Part shown: positions 26,745 through 34,070 of the stretch, in pieces
How positions within the stretch are numbered: position 1 is the stretch's first letter
How the letters are laid out: every line of letters begins with the position of its first letter
Source of the DNA: Alphaproteobacteria bacterium
Lineage (GTDB): Bacteria; Pseudomonadota; Alphaproteobacteria; Rhodospirillales; WMHbin7
Length of the DNA: 36,631 nt
Reading direction: 5' to 3'
NCBI GenBank assembly: GCA_015232335.1
Contig: JADFZV010000034.1
Location: forward strand, 1-36,631
Translations under genes and position numbers: made by a program
The notes under the pieces: generated by a model
The model's input: the letters and a program-made list of their open reading frames with translations, nothing else
Database searches by the model: none
What the model was told of the DNA's origin: nothing

Positions 26745-27894
26745 GCTTAAGGCTCACCCCAAAAAGCGCCGAAAGCTCGTTAAGTTCGCTGGGTTCAGCT
26801 AAAAGAATATCTGCCAGCTTTGCTTGCGAAATCAGCCCACGCTTATGCGCCTCAAATCCCATATTAACATATTGAGAATGAAGCCCCATCCCCAGCAGAA
26901 CGAGCTGTCGATCCCTCTGCTTCTCGGTTAAACCCTCCCGCACCTCAGGTTCATGCTTGTCTGGTAGGCGGATGCTGCTTTGCCTAAGGTTATTCCAAGT
27001 ATCTTCGTCGAGAATATTGTCTCGCTTTAACGCTGACAGAAGGGCCGGAACGGAAACGAACAACTGGCTTGCAGCTTCTTTGATCTTCTCAGGTTGTTTC
27101 CACTGTTCCTTTGTTCCGATCATGGAAAGCAATTCGGGAGGCATGAGAAAGCTTGAGGCAAATGAGTTCGCTCGCAATTCGACTAAGTCATTAGAGCCAG
27201 ATTGCTCGCTCTGAACAGAGACATTGTACTTCTTGTCGGCATCAAGGAGCGCATGACCAATCTCATGTGCGGCGCTAAAACGCTGCCGGTATTTGTCCTC
27301 TGAGAAGTTGATGAGAATGCAGTTTCCTGCCTCGGGATGGCGCACGAAAAGACCTGATATCTGAGAGCTCGGAAGTGCCCTTCGGAAAACGCGGAACCCC
27401 TTATCTCGAAGCCAGCCGAATATATCGGGGATTATGGCGTTGCGCGGGAGGCCATATTTTTGTCGCAAAGCCGCAGCGCAATCGGCCCCATGTCCCTTAA
27501 AATACGTCCCCCTGGGATCAAACATGAATTCATCATGAGAGAGGCGAACTTCAAGAAGTTCCTCAAGCATGGCTTGAGATTTACAAAGGTATAGAAACTC
27601 GGCAATGGCGTGGCGATCTGAAGCCGCGAGACGCCCACCTTCAGAACGCAGCATCGTCGAAGCGTTCTCTTCTGGATTAGGGGCCGCATCATCGACGAGC
27701 CAGGAAAATTCACATTTGAAGAAGTCCGCAATAATTAACACCTCATCCCCCGTCGGGGAGGCTTTTCCGGACTCAATAACCCGAAGAGCTTGGGAGCCTA
27801 TCCCGGTCGCTACGGCAACCTCATCAATCGAGTTGCCGTATGCTTCGCACAGCGACTTAAATTTCCTGGCAAACTCTTGGGGCGTAAAAGCCAT
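26737..27894 (-). CDS. XRE-family regulator fused to ImmA/IrrE metallopeptidase (COG2856)
   Basis: A protein of 385 residues. Residues about 3-65 are an XRE helix-turn-helix (SIDEVAVATGIGSQALRVIE). Residues about 150-250 are an ImmA/IrrE zinc peptidase with HEIGH (H210, E211, H214) and the downstream ELRANSFASSFLMP (E239, third ligand). The C-terminal region about 270-385 is unassigned. In the family the peptidase cleaves a repressor; here the DNA-binding part is on the same chain, so it may regulate its own promoter. GGGAG lies 10 bases before the ATG. It is coupled to the PIN-like gene. The start at 27945 would include the putative operator and is rejected. Confidence 0.85.
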   Translation of the reverse strand: MAFTPQEFARKFKSLCEAYGNSIDEVAVATGIGSQALRVIESGKASPTGDEVLIIADFFKCEFSWLVDDAAPNPEENASTMLRSEGGRLAASDRHAIAEFLYLCKSQAMLEELLEVRLSHDEFMFDPRGTYFKGHGADCAAALRQKYGLPRNAIIPDIFGWLRDKGFRVFRRALPSSQISGLFVRHPEAGNCILINFSEDKYRQRFSAAHEIGHALLDADKKYNVSVQSEQSGSNDLVELRANSFASSFLMPPELLSMIGTKEQWKQPEKIKEAASQLFVSVPALLSALKRDNILDEDTWNNLRQSSIRLPDKHEPEVREGLTEKQRDRQLVLLGMGLHSQYVNMGFEAHKRGLISQAKLADILLAEPSELNELSALFGVSLKHG

Positions 27895-27917
27895 GACGTC
27901 CAATCTCCCGACTATTA

Positions 27918-27943
27918 GGCTAGCTGGAAACCAAGTGGCTAGC
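27918..27943 (-). promoter_or_regulatory. Putative operator: paired GGCTAGC direct repeats
   Basis: GGCTAGC occurs at 27918-27924 and again at 27937-27943, a 19-bp period close to two helical turns. Each contains the palindrome GCTAGC. On the minus strand they lie 24-50 bases before the XRE gene and overlap a weak promoter (TTGCTA, 17 bases, TAGCCT). This suits self-regulation by its XRE domain. Confidence 0.4.
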
Positions 27944-28078
27944 AACGATTGAGGATTGAAATTGAATGCCCGGGCTGCGATTTTCTGATTTTCTGAACGT
28001 TTAATTGCGTATGGAAGTGCCCCATCCTCCTAAACTAGGCCATTTGCTCGGTCTGATTGCCCGTTAATCAAACCAATC

Positions 28079-28143
28079 AGGTGAGGGCACAGCGCAAAAT
28101 AACCGTTAGCCATCAAAGAGTCCTAATCCGCCCTCACCTTTTT
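28079..28143 (+). other. Inverted repeat with T-tract near the right islet boundary
   Basis: AGGTGAGGGC (28079-28088) and its exact complement GCCCTCACCT (28130-28139) are separated by 41 bases and followed by TTTTT. It may be a small structured RNA with a terminator-like end, a protein-binding site, or part of the recombination site. Confidence 0.35.
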
Positions 28144-28175
28144 GCAACCATCTGAAAAGCAGAATTGTTGCATTT

Positions 28176-28192
28176 CTACCGGGCCCACCATT
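28176..28192 (+). repeat. attR-like copy of the 17-bp direct repeat
   Basis: CTACCGGGCCCACCATT, identical to the tRNA 3' end at 26002-26018. It is not part of any tRNA here. The following 25 bases (28193-28217) are loosely similar to those after the tRNA (26019-26042), which hints that the original repeat was longer. Confidence 0.8.
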
Positions 28193-28378
28193 CAATTTCT
28201 AACGTATTGTATCTATTTGCCTTTACGCCTCATGCGCTCGCCTTGCCCCTAGATGCGGGTATCGGTTGGCCGCCATCCGGGTTTCGTCTGGACAAAATTA
28301 ATGTGGCTATTGGCGTGATTGAAGCGCCTTTCCGCCACCCCATATGGAAGAGACATCTCCTTTGACAGGAGTTTTTCC

Positions 28379-28759
28379 ATGAAACGACTTCCATCATTCC
28401 TTCTGGTTCTGGCATTGATTGGCACGTCGCCAAGCTTGGCCGCCGATGCGCCAGCCATGCCCAGCGACACGGCGCTGGGCAAGGTTATGGCCGATGCCAA
28501 GGGCATGACGCTCTATTCCTTCGACAATGATACGGGCGGCAAGTCGGCCTGCAACGGGCCTTGCGCCGTCAACTGGCCCCCCCTCACGGCTTCGGGTTAC
28601 GCTGCCGGAATGGGCGACTGGTCCGTCATCGTGCGCGACGATGGCTCGCGCCAATGGGCCTACAAGGGCAAGCCGCTCTATAGCTGGAGCAAGGATGCGA
28701 AGCCCGGCGACACCACCGGCGACGGCTTCAACGGCAAGTGGCACGCCGCCAGACCGTAG
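28379..28759 (+). CDS. Secreted COG4315 repeat protein
   Basis: A protein of 126 residues with a cleavable signal peptide (MKRLPSFLLVLALIGTSPSLAADAP). The mature part has the two COG4315 repeats: LYSFDNDTGGKSACNGPCAVNWPPL and a second with RQWAYKGKPLYSWSKDAKPGDTTGDGF. The family is periplasmic or a predicted lipoprotein of unknown function. There is no lipobox cysteine, so it should be soluble. AGGAG lies eight bases before the ATG. A start at 28319 is less likely. It is convergent with the diguanylate cyclase. Confidence 0.85.
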   Translation: MKRLPSFLLVLALIGTSPSLAADAPAMPSDTALGKVMADAKGMTLYSFDNDTGGKSACNGPCAVNWPPLTASGYAAGMGDWSVIVRDDGSRQWAYKGKPLYSWSKDAKPGDTTGDGFNGKWHAARP

Positions 28760-28763
28760 AAAC

Positions 28764-30944
28764 TTATCCGACGACGCGGTTGCGACCTGCATCCTTGGCC
28801 TGATAAAGCGCCTTGTCGGCGCGTCTGATCAGTTCTTCGGCTGACTCGCCTGGGCCGATGGTGGCGACGCCGAAGCTGGAGGTGAGCGTGGTGGGCATCT
28901 GAACGGAAAGCTTCGGGAGTTCCGAGCGCAAAAGTTCGGCCAGCCTGAGGGCGCCATCCAGCGTGGTGGATGGGCAGATGACGACGAATTCCTCGCCGCC
29001 CCAGCGGCCGATGATATCGGTCGCCCGCGTATGCTCTCTTAGCGATTCGGCAACGCGTTTTAGCGCCTCGTCGCCGGCATGGTGGCCGTGCCGGTCGTTG
29101 ATTTCCTTGAAATGGTCAAGGTCGAGGAGAATGACCGAGAAGGCGGTGTCATAACGCTCGAAGCGCTTCTGCTCTTCGCTCAGCGTCTCGTTGATCATGC
29201 GGCGATTGAAAAGGCCGGTCAGGGCGTCGGTTCTGGCGAATTTGTCGAGCGCCTGATTCTTTTCGTCCAGGCTGCGATTGGCGACTTCAAGATTCGAATG
29301 AGCCAGGCGCAGATCCGAGGTAACGCGCAGAACCTTCATATAGTGGAACAGAATGAAAAATCCGATAACGCCGATGCCTGCCAGCAACTTCCAAAGATAG
29401 CTGTAATCGGCTCGTTCGACATAGGCCACGGCCAGCCATCTTTTATAGATGCCCTGGATCATGTCTTGGTCGATCGACCCGACGGCCCGGCTGACGAGAT
29501 CGAAAAGTCTGGCATCGTCGTTTCTAACCGCCACGGCGTACTCGGCGCGCAGGCCAATCCCGCCGGAGATTTTCACACCCTTGACTGTTTCTGCCTGCAT
29601 GGCCCGGCTGACGATGGGCAGGGTATCGATCAGGCCGAACAGGCGCCCATCCTCGACCGCCTTAAGACCGTCGCTGGCGCTGTTCATTTCGATCAAATTT
29701 ATTTCGGGATAGGTCTTTTTCAAAAGGCTCAAGGGTGCTGATCCTTTGACGGCTCCGATCTTGCGTTGCATGATTTCGCGGATATCCGAGACGTAGATCT
29801 GGTCGTGCCTTGTCGCGACAACCAATTCCGAGGAAAGCCAGGATTGCGTGAAAACCATGCTTTCCGATGAGCCGGGTGGCTTGATTGCCAGGGGCAGCAG
29901 GTCGCATTGATGGTTCTTGATGAAGCTTATGCTTTCGTCCCAATTGCGCGTTTGGACAAGATTGAGCGGTATGCCAAGACGCTGGCCGATGATTTTCACG
30001 AATTCGGAAGAAACGCCCGTATGGGCGCCATCCAGCGTGATGGCTTCGAGCGGAAGAAGGTCGGGATGGGCGCAGAAGCGCAGCCTGCCCAGTTTTTGCA
30101 GATAGGCGCTGTCATCCGGCGAGAACAGGGATGTTTCGTCGTCCCCCTCCTTCAAGTTCCATTTCCGGGAAAGCTCCTGCTCTTCGGCGGGCGCGATGGC
30201 GTCCATGCCTTTTTGCAAGATGTCGCGCAAAATCCGGTTGTCGAGGCGGGTGGCAATCGAGAAGGTGGTGATGAAACGGGGGTCCGTGACCTTGCCCGCA
30301 TGCTTCAGCGTCGTGAGCTTTTCCTCGTGCAGAATGCGCCGGGCCACGCCGGGAATATCCATGACGGCATCGGCCAATCCCTGATCGACCGCGCGAAACG
30401 AGGCGGGGGCCGAATCGAAGCTGACGATCTTGATGTCGGGATAGTTGTTGCGGATGAATTCCTCGAAGAAGAACCCTTTGGGAAAGGCGATGCGCCGTCC
30501 GGCCAGATCCTTCAGATCGGAAATTTTGTTTTCTTCCTGTCGGACGTAAAGGCCGACATTGGTGATGTAGTAGGGCTCGGTGAAGGCCAGATAGTCGCGC
30601 CGCTCCTTGGTGTTGGCGATGTTCAGCATGACGTCAAGCGATCTTGACTGCATCATGCCCAGAAATTCATTCCAACTGGGCCCGCTGACATATTCGATCT
30701 TGATCCCCAGCTTCTTGGCCAGAAGATTCATGTAGTCGATGGAATAGCCCCTGGGCTGGCCGGACTGGTTGAAGTTGTAGGGTGGCCAGTCGAGTTCGTT
30801 ATGGACGCGAAGCGGCCCCAGCCGCTCGCGCAACCAAGTCTGCTCCTGTGCCGTCAGGTTCAGGGGCTCATCCGCCAGACCAAGGCCCGGAAGGAGGCAG
30901 AACAGGAAGGCAAAGAGCCAACGCCTCATTAAGAAAATCCACAT
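28764..30944 (-). CDS. Diguanylate cyclase with two periplasmic solute-binding sensor domains
   Basis: About 726 residues. A signal peptide (MRRWLFAFLFCLLPGLGLADE) is followed by two family-3 solute-binding domains in tandem. The first begins RVHNELDWPPYNFNQSGQPR and the second RFCAHPDLLPLEAITLDGA, each about 220-230 residues. One membrane helix follows (LLAGIGVIGFFILFHYMKVL), then a short coiled coil and a GGDEF domain with DALTGLFNRR, DLDHFKEINDRHGHHAGD and RWGGEEF. An RATD I-site lies five residues before GGEEF. It should sense small molecules such as amino acids in the periplasm and set cyclic di-GMP levels. The ATG at 30944 has GGGGG upstream; 30929 is an alternative. The ligands are unknown. 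Confidence 0.9.
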   Translation of the reverse strand: MWIFLMRRWLFAFLFCLLPGLGLADEPLNLTAQEQTWLRERLGPLRVHNELDWPPYNFNQSGQPRGYSIDYMNLLAKKLGIKIEYVSGPSWNEFLGMMQSRSLDVMLNIANTKERRDYLAFTEPYYITNVGLYVRQEENKISDLKDLAGRRIAFPKGFFFEEFIRNNYPDIKIVSFDSAPASFRAVDQGLADAVMDIPGVARRILHEEKLTTLKHAGKVTDPRFITTFSIATRLDNRILRDILQKGMDAIAPAEEQELSRKWNLKEGDDETSLFSPDDSAYLQKLGRLRFCAHPDLLPLEAITLDGAHTGVSSEFVKIIGQRLGIPLNLVQTRNWDESISFIKNHQCDLLPLAIKPPGSSESMVFTQSWLSSELVVATRHDQIYVSDIREIMQRKIGAVKGSAPLSLLKKTYPEINLIEMNSASDGLKAVEDGRLFGLIDTLPIVSRAMQAETVKGVKISGGIGLRAEYAVAVRNDDARLFDLVSRAVGSIDQDMIQGIYKRWLAVAYVERADYSYLWKLLAGIGVIGFFILFHYMKVLRVTSDLRLAHSNLEVANRSLDEKNQALDKFARTDALTGLFNRRMINETLSEEQKRFERYDTAFSVILLDLDHFKEINDRHGHHAGDEALKRVAESLREHTRATDIIGRWGGEEFVVICPSTTLDGALRLAELLRSELPKLSVQMPTTLTSSFGVATIGPGESAEELIRRADKALYQAKDAGRNRVVG

Positions 30945-30999
30945 ATGCCAGCCCCCGCCGTGGAAATAGGCGCTTGGGTAGGGGAAGTCAAGCCAGCCA

Positions 31000-31026
31000 A
31001 AGGAAAGGGGGGGCACACGCCCCCCC
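31000..31026 (-). terminator. Rho-independent terminator after ahcY
   Basis: On the minus strand a GGGGGGGC / GCCCCCCC stem with a 4-base loop is followed by TTTCCTT. It lies 25 bases after the ahcY stop and separates it from the diguanylate cyclase gene. Confidence 0.7.
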
Positions 31027-31050
31027 TGACTTGTCTTAACGCTATGGGAT

Positions 31051-32451
31051 TTAGTAGCGGTAGGTATCGGGCTTGAAGGGGCCATTCTCGCCCACGCCGA
31101 TATAGGTCGCCTGCTTGTCGGAGAGCTTGGTCAGCGACACGCCCAGTTTGGCCAGATGCAGGGCGGCCACCTTCTCGTCCAGATGCTTGGGCAGCACATA
31201 GACCTTCTTTTCGTACTTGCCCGGATTGCAATAGATTTCCAACTGGGCCAGCACCTGATTGGTGAAGGAGGCGCTCATCACGAAGCTGGGATGGCCAGTA
31301 GCGCAGCCCAGATTGACCAGACGGCCCTCGGCCAGCAGGATAACGCGCTTGCCGTCGGGGAACTCGATCTCGTCCACCTGCGGCTTCACGTTGTGCCACT
31401 TGAAGTTCTTAAGCCCGGCCACCTGAATTTCGGAATCGAAGTGACCGATATTGCACACGATCGAACGGTCCTTCATGGCCCGCATGTGCTCGACCGTGAT
31501 CACATCCACATTGCCCGTGGCGGTGACGAAGATGTCGGAGCGCGGCGCCGCCTCTTCCATGGTCTGCACTTCATAGCCTTCCATGGCGGCTTGAAGCGCG
31601 CAGATGGGATCGATCTCGGTGACGATGACGCGGCAGCCCGCATGACGCAGCGATTCGGCAGAACCCTTGCCGACATCGCCGAAACCGCAGACCACGGCGA
31701 CCTTGCCCGCCATCATGACGTCGGTGGCGCGCCTGATGCCATCGACCAGCGATTCACGGCAGCCATACTTGTTGTCGAACTTCGATTTGGTCACGGAATC
31801 ATTGACGTTGATGGCGGGCCACAGCAGCGTGCCCTTCTTTTCCATCTCGTAGAGACGATGCACGCCGGTGGTGGTCTCCTCGGTGACGCCCTTGATGGCC
31901 GCGCCATTCTTGGAATACCAGCCCGGCTTGGCGGCCAACTGCTTCTTGATCGAGGCGTAGAGAACTTCCTCTTCCTCGCAGGTGGGATTGTTAAGGACCG
32001 AGAGGTCCTTTTCAGCCCGCATGCCAAGATGGATCAGCAGCGTGGCGTCGCCGCCATCGTCCAGGATCATGTTGGGGCAGCCGCCATCGGCCCAGTCGAA
32101 GATGCGGTGCGTATAGTCCCAGTATTCTTCCAGATTCTCGCCCTTGACGGCGAAGACCGGCGTTCCGGCGGCCGCGATGGCGGCGGCGGCGTGGTCCTGG
32201 GTCGAATAGATGTTGCAAGAAGCCCAGCGCACGTCGGCGCCCAGCGCCTTCAGGGTCTCGATCAGCACACCGGTCTGAATGGTCATGTGCAGCGACCCGG
32301 CGACGCGTGCGCCCTTCAGGGGCTGCTTGGGTCCGAACTCGGCGCGCACGGCCATCAGGCCCGGCATTTCCGTTTCGGCGATGGTCAGTTCCTTGCGGCC
32401 CCAGTCGGCCAGGGCGATATCGGCGACCTTATAGTCGGTAGCGGCGGCCAT
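31051..32451 (-). CDS. ahcY: S-adenosylhomocysteine hydrolase
   Basis: A protein of 466 residues. It has the NAD-binding [20 protein letters not shown], the substrate motifs [13 protein letters not shown] and [19 protein letters not shown], and the typical C-terminus PFKPDTYRY. It splits S-adenosylhomocysteine to homocysteine and adenosine, relieving product inhibition of methyltransferases. It has the insert present in many bacterial enzymes (around [19 protein letters not shown]). The ATG at 32451 is preceded by GGAGAA. No SAH or SAM riboswitch pattern is seen in the short leader. A start farther upstream is not supported. Confidence 0.97.
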   Translation of the reverse strand: MAAATDYKVADIALADWGRKELTIAETEMPGLMAVRAEFGPKQPLKGARVAGSLHMTIQTGVLIETLKALGADVRWASCNIYSTQDHAAAAIAAAGTPVFAVKGENLEEYWDYTHRIFDWADGGCPNMILDDGGDATLLIHLGMRAEKDLSVLNNPTCEEEEVLYASIKKQLAAKPGWYSKNGAAIKGVTEETTTGVHRLYEMEKKGTLLWPAINVNDSVTKSKFDNKYGCRESLVDGIRRATDVMMAGKVAVVCGFGDVGKGSAESLRHAGCRVIVTEIDPICALQAAMEGYEVQTMEEAAPRSDIFVTATGNVDVITVEHMRAMKDRSIVCNIGHFDSEIQVAGLKNFKWHNVKPQVDEIEFPDGKRVILLAEGRLVNLGCATGHPSFVMSASFTNQVLAQLEIYCNPGKYEKKVYVLPKHLDEKVAALHLAKLGVSLTKLSDKQATYIGVGENGPFKPDTYRY

Positions 32452-32488
32452 GATGCAGGGTTCTCCATTGGGGGAAGTTAAGCGCCGC

Positions 32489-32517
32489 GTTATAGCCTCT
32501 GGCCGTGCTGGGAGCAA
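32489..32517 (-). promoter_or_regulatory. Putative ahcY promoter
   Basis: On the minus strand: TTGCTC (32517-32512), a 17-base spacer and TATAAC (32494-32489). This predicts a leader of about 30 nt, too short for a riboswitch. Confidence 0.55.
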
Positions 32518-32551
32518 CCGGGTAAGTTGAAACAGGCGAGGAGGGCGGAAA

Positions 32552-33082
32552 ATGCGGAGGTGGCTTTTGGGACTATCAAGCATTCTCAGTGCGTTAGGTC
32601 TGTCGGCCTGTAGCGACGGCCCCACCACGCAGCAAAGCTATATCCGCCAATCGGGCACCTGGAGCGAATTTATCTATGCCGGGGCGCAAGGGCCGATTCT
32701 GCTGGAAATCAGGGGCGAACCCTTCAAGGGGCAGCAATCCCAGTTGGAGGGGCTGATTCTTGCTGCTCTCGAGGGGGCGCATCCCGAGCGTCCCACCCGC
32801 TATACGCAAGACCCCGCCCAGGCCCCGCACGCCAATTTCAGGGTGACCCTGATGTTCGATCCACCCAAGACGGCTAGGGGCTCTCATCTCTGCGCTGGCG
32901 AGGCGTTGGCCTCAGAGCCCAACGAGCCCGGCAAGGTGAATGTGCTGATGAGCTTTTGCTCGAAGGATGAGATGCTGGCCGAATCCTGGGGCTGGGTGAA
33001 GAAGGTGACGGGGCCGGACGACAAGCGCCTGGGCAAGCTCATTCATTTCGCCACGCGCCATCTGTTCCAGGCGGCGAAATAG
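32552..33082 (+). CDS. Putative lipoprotein of unknown function
   Basis: A protein of 176 residues with signal [20 protein letters not shown], lipobox LSAC. The mature part includes [35 protein letters not shown] and a second cysteine pair ([14 protein letters not shown]). It ends in a basic helix. Family not recognised; it should sit in the envelope. GGAGGG lies a few bases before the ATG. It is divergent from ahcY across a 100-bp promoter region. Confidence 0.7.
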   Translation: MRRWLLGLSSILSALGLSACSDGPTTQQSYIRQSGTWSEFIYAGAQGPILLEIRGEPFKGQQSQLEGLILAALEGAHPERPTRYTQDPAQAPHANFRVTLMFDPPKTARGSHLCAGEALASEPNEPGKVNVLMSFCSKDEMLAESWGWVKKVTGPDDKRLGKLIHFATRHLFQAAK

Positions 33083-33163
33083 GAGGGGTGTATATACGCG
33101 GATTGACGTGCCGGAGCATTTTCCCGATCCTGCTAGAAAGACGAGTTTTTCCGGAATCCCGCG

Positions 33164-33394
33164 ATGCCCGCGACCCGCGTTTTCAAGTCCGGCAACAGCC
33201 AGGCGGTCCGCATTCCCGCCGAGTTGGCTTATGCCGATGTGAATATTGATCTGCAAATCACGCGTCTGGGCGATGTCATCACCATCTTCCCGGCCCGCCA
33301 GAATCTGAGAGAGGCCGTAGAGCTTCTGAAATCCATGCCCAAGCCCGATATGGTCGAGCGGCGCGACCCCATCGAGATGCCCGAGCGGGAATAG
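33164..33394 (+). CDS. vapB: VapB-type antitoxin (AbrB/SpoVT fold)
   Basis: A 76-residue protein starting RVFKSGNSQAVRIPAEL, the AbrB-type swapped-hairpin DNA-binding motif, followed by a variable tail that should bind the toxin. It precedes a vapC gene by six bases in the usual vapBC order. The toxin gene is broken, so vapB is now an orphan and may persist as an anti-toxin or regulator. Confidence 0.88.
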   Translation: MPATRVFKSGNSQAVRIPAELAYADVNIDLQITRLGDVITIFPARQNLREAVELLKSMPKPDMVERRDPIEMPERE

Positions 33395-33573
33395 TCGGGC
33401 GTGCCCTACCTGATCGATACCAACATCGCCATTCATGCCCGCGACTGGACAGAGGCGGTGCTGGACAGGCTGGCCGAACATGATGGGCAAGTCCTGCTGT
33501 CGGCACTCAGCTTGGCGGAATTGCAACGCGGACTTTATAAGGCACCGGAATTCACGGCGATCCGCCAGGCTAG

Positions 33574-33642
33574 TGGTCCGATTCCGACATTTGCTACCCG
33601 TCGCGGCAAGCTTGGAGGCAAATGTCGGAATTAGCAGGACCA
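33574..33642. mobile_element. MITE-like hairpin A in vapC
   Basis: 69 bp bounded by TGGTCC and GGACCA, with CTAG on both sides (33570-33573 and 33643-33646). Inside are perfect 14-bp arms, ATTCCGACATTTGC and GCAAATGTCGGAAT. CTAG is a preferred target of IS630-type elements (TA duplicated) and of some IS5-type elements. It has no coding capacity. Confidence 0.7.
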
Positions 33643-33663
33643 CTAGCAACTAAATGTTTCTAG

Positions 33664-33733
33664 TGGAGCTTTTGAATTTGACATTCGAGGTCGAACTCGC
33701 CGCCAGGGGGACTCGAATGTCAAATTCGCTCCA
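33664..33733. mobile_element. MITE-like hairpin B in vapC
   Basis: 70 bp bounded by TGGAGC and GCTCCA, with CTAG on both sides (33660-33663 and 33734-33737). Inside are 16-bp arms, GAATTTGACATTCGAG and its complement. It resembles hairpin A in length, layout and arm sequence but is a different subfamily. A 13-bp spacer separates the two. Confidence 0.7.
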
Positions 33734-33979
33734 CTAGGCTCGAGATATTGCTGAACCACATCCCGGTTTTACCTTTCGACACCAGATCGGCGCAAATTTA
33801 CGGACAGATCATCGCGCAATGCGGCTGGGCCAAGGGGCGCGACTTCGACCGTATGATCGCCGCCCATGCTATCGCGTCAGCTTCGGTTCTGGTCACGGCC
33901 AACCTGTCCGACTTCAAGGATATTCCGGGCCTTCAGGTCGAGAATTGGACTGTGGAGTAGATATTGGTGTGGGGTGGAC

Positions 33980-34013
33980 AAAAAAAGCCCGGCAGGATTG
34001 CTCCGTGCCGGGC
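33980..34013 (-). terminator. Rho-independent terminator of the diheme cytochrome gene
   Basis: On the minus strand the stem GCCCGGCA / TGCCGGGC is followed by seven T. It lies about 57 bases after the cytochrome stop and just past the end of the convergent vapC remnant. Confidence 0.8.
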
Positions 34014-34070
34014 GCTTCGTCGAGTTCGGGGAGGGAACAGAACGAAAGCTTAAATGTGGGGGGGGTAGGG

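Larger units (their letters stand above)
26002..28192. mobile_element. tRNA-bounded 2.17-kb genomic islet (XRE/ImmA-PIN cargo, no integrase)
   Basis: The interval lies between two exact copies of CTACCGGGCCCACCATT, one forming the tRNA 3' end and one standing alone. The inside is clearly more AT-rich than both flanks and differs in codon use. It holds only two genes, both on the minus strand: an XRE/ImmA-IrrE peptidase and a PIN-like nuclease. No integrase, excisionase or phage gene is visible. The layout fits insertion by tRNA-directed site-specific recombination, later reduced or mobilised in trans; that history is inference. Confidence 0.7.
27895..28378. other. Non-coding region across the right end of the islet
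   Basis: No gene is seen. From left to right it holds the promoter/operator region of the XRE gene (27918-27943), an AT-rich stretch, a 10-bp inverted repeat followed by T5 (28079-28143), the lone tRNA-end repeat (28176-28192) and the region upstream of the COG4315 gene with AGGAG at its ribosome binding site. No clear promoter for that gene is recognised. Confidence 0.5.
33401..33960 (+). pseudogene. vapC: vapC toxin gene interrupted by two hairpin elements
   Basis: The 5' part encodes a PIN toxin start (YLIDTNIAIHARDWTEAVLD, then LSALSLAELQRGLY) up to EFTAIRQA. The 3' part (33739-33960) encodes the rest: LEILLNHIPVLPF, GRDFDRMIAAHAIA and VLVTANLSDFKDIPGLQVEN. Between them lies a 160-bp insertion (33574-33733) with stop codons in all useful frames. 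Removing the insertion and one CTAG gives the uninterrupted reading RQARLEILL, as in intact VapC proteins. The gene should not make active toxin. Confidence 0.88.

Noticed and set aside
31156..32481. 441-codon plus-strand open frame opposite ahcY
   Set aside because: Shadow of ahcY; His/Gln/Gly-rich translation without any motif.
32452..32551. Possible SAH or SAM/SAH riboswitch before ahcY
   Set aside because: The predicted leader is only about 30 nt, and I see no matching conserved core.
33401..33634. A 77-residue intact short PIN protein
   Set aside because: Its last 20 or so residues are encoded by hairpin A, and the rest of VapC is found after the insertion, so this is a truncated pseudogene.
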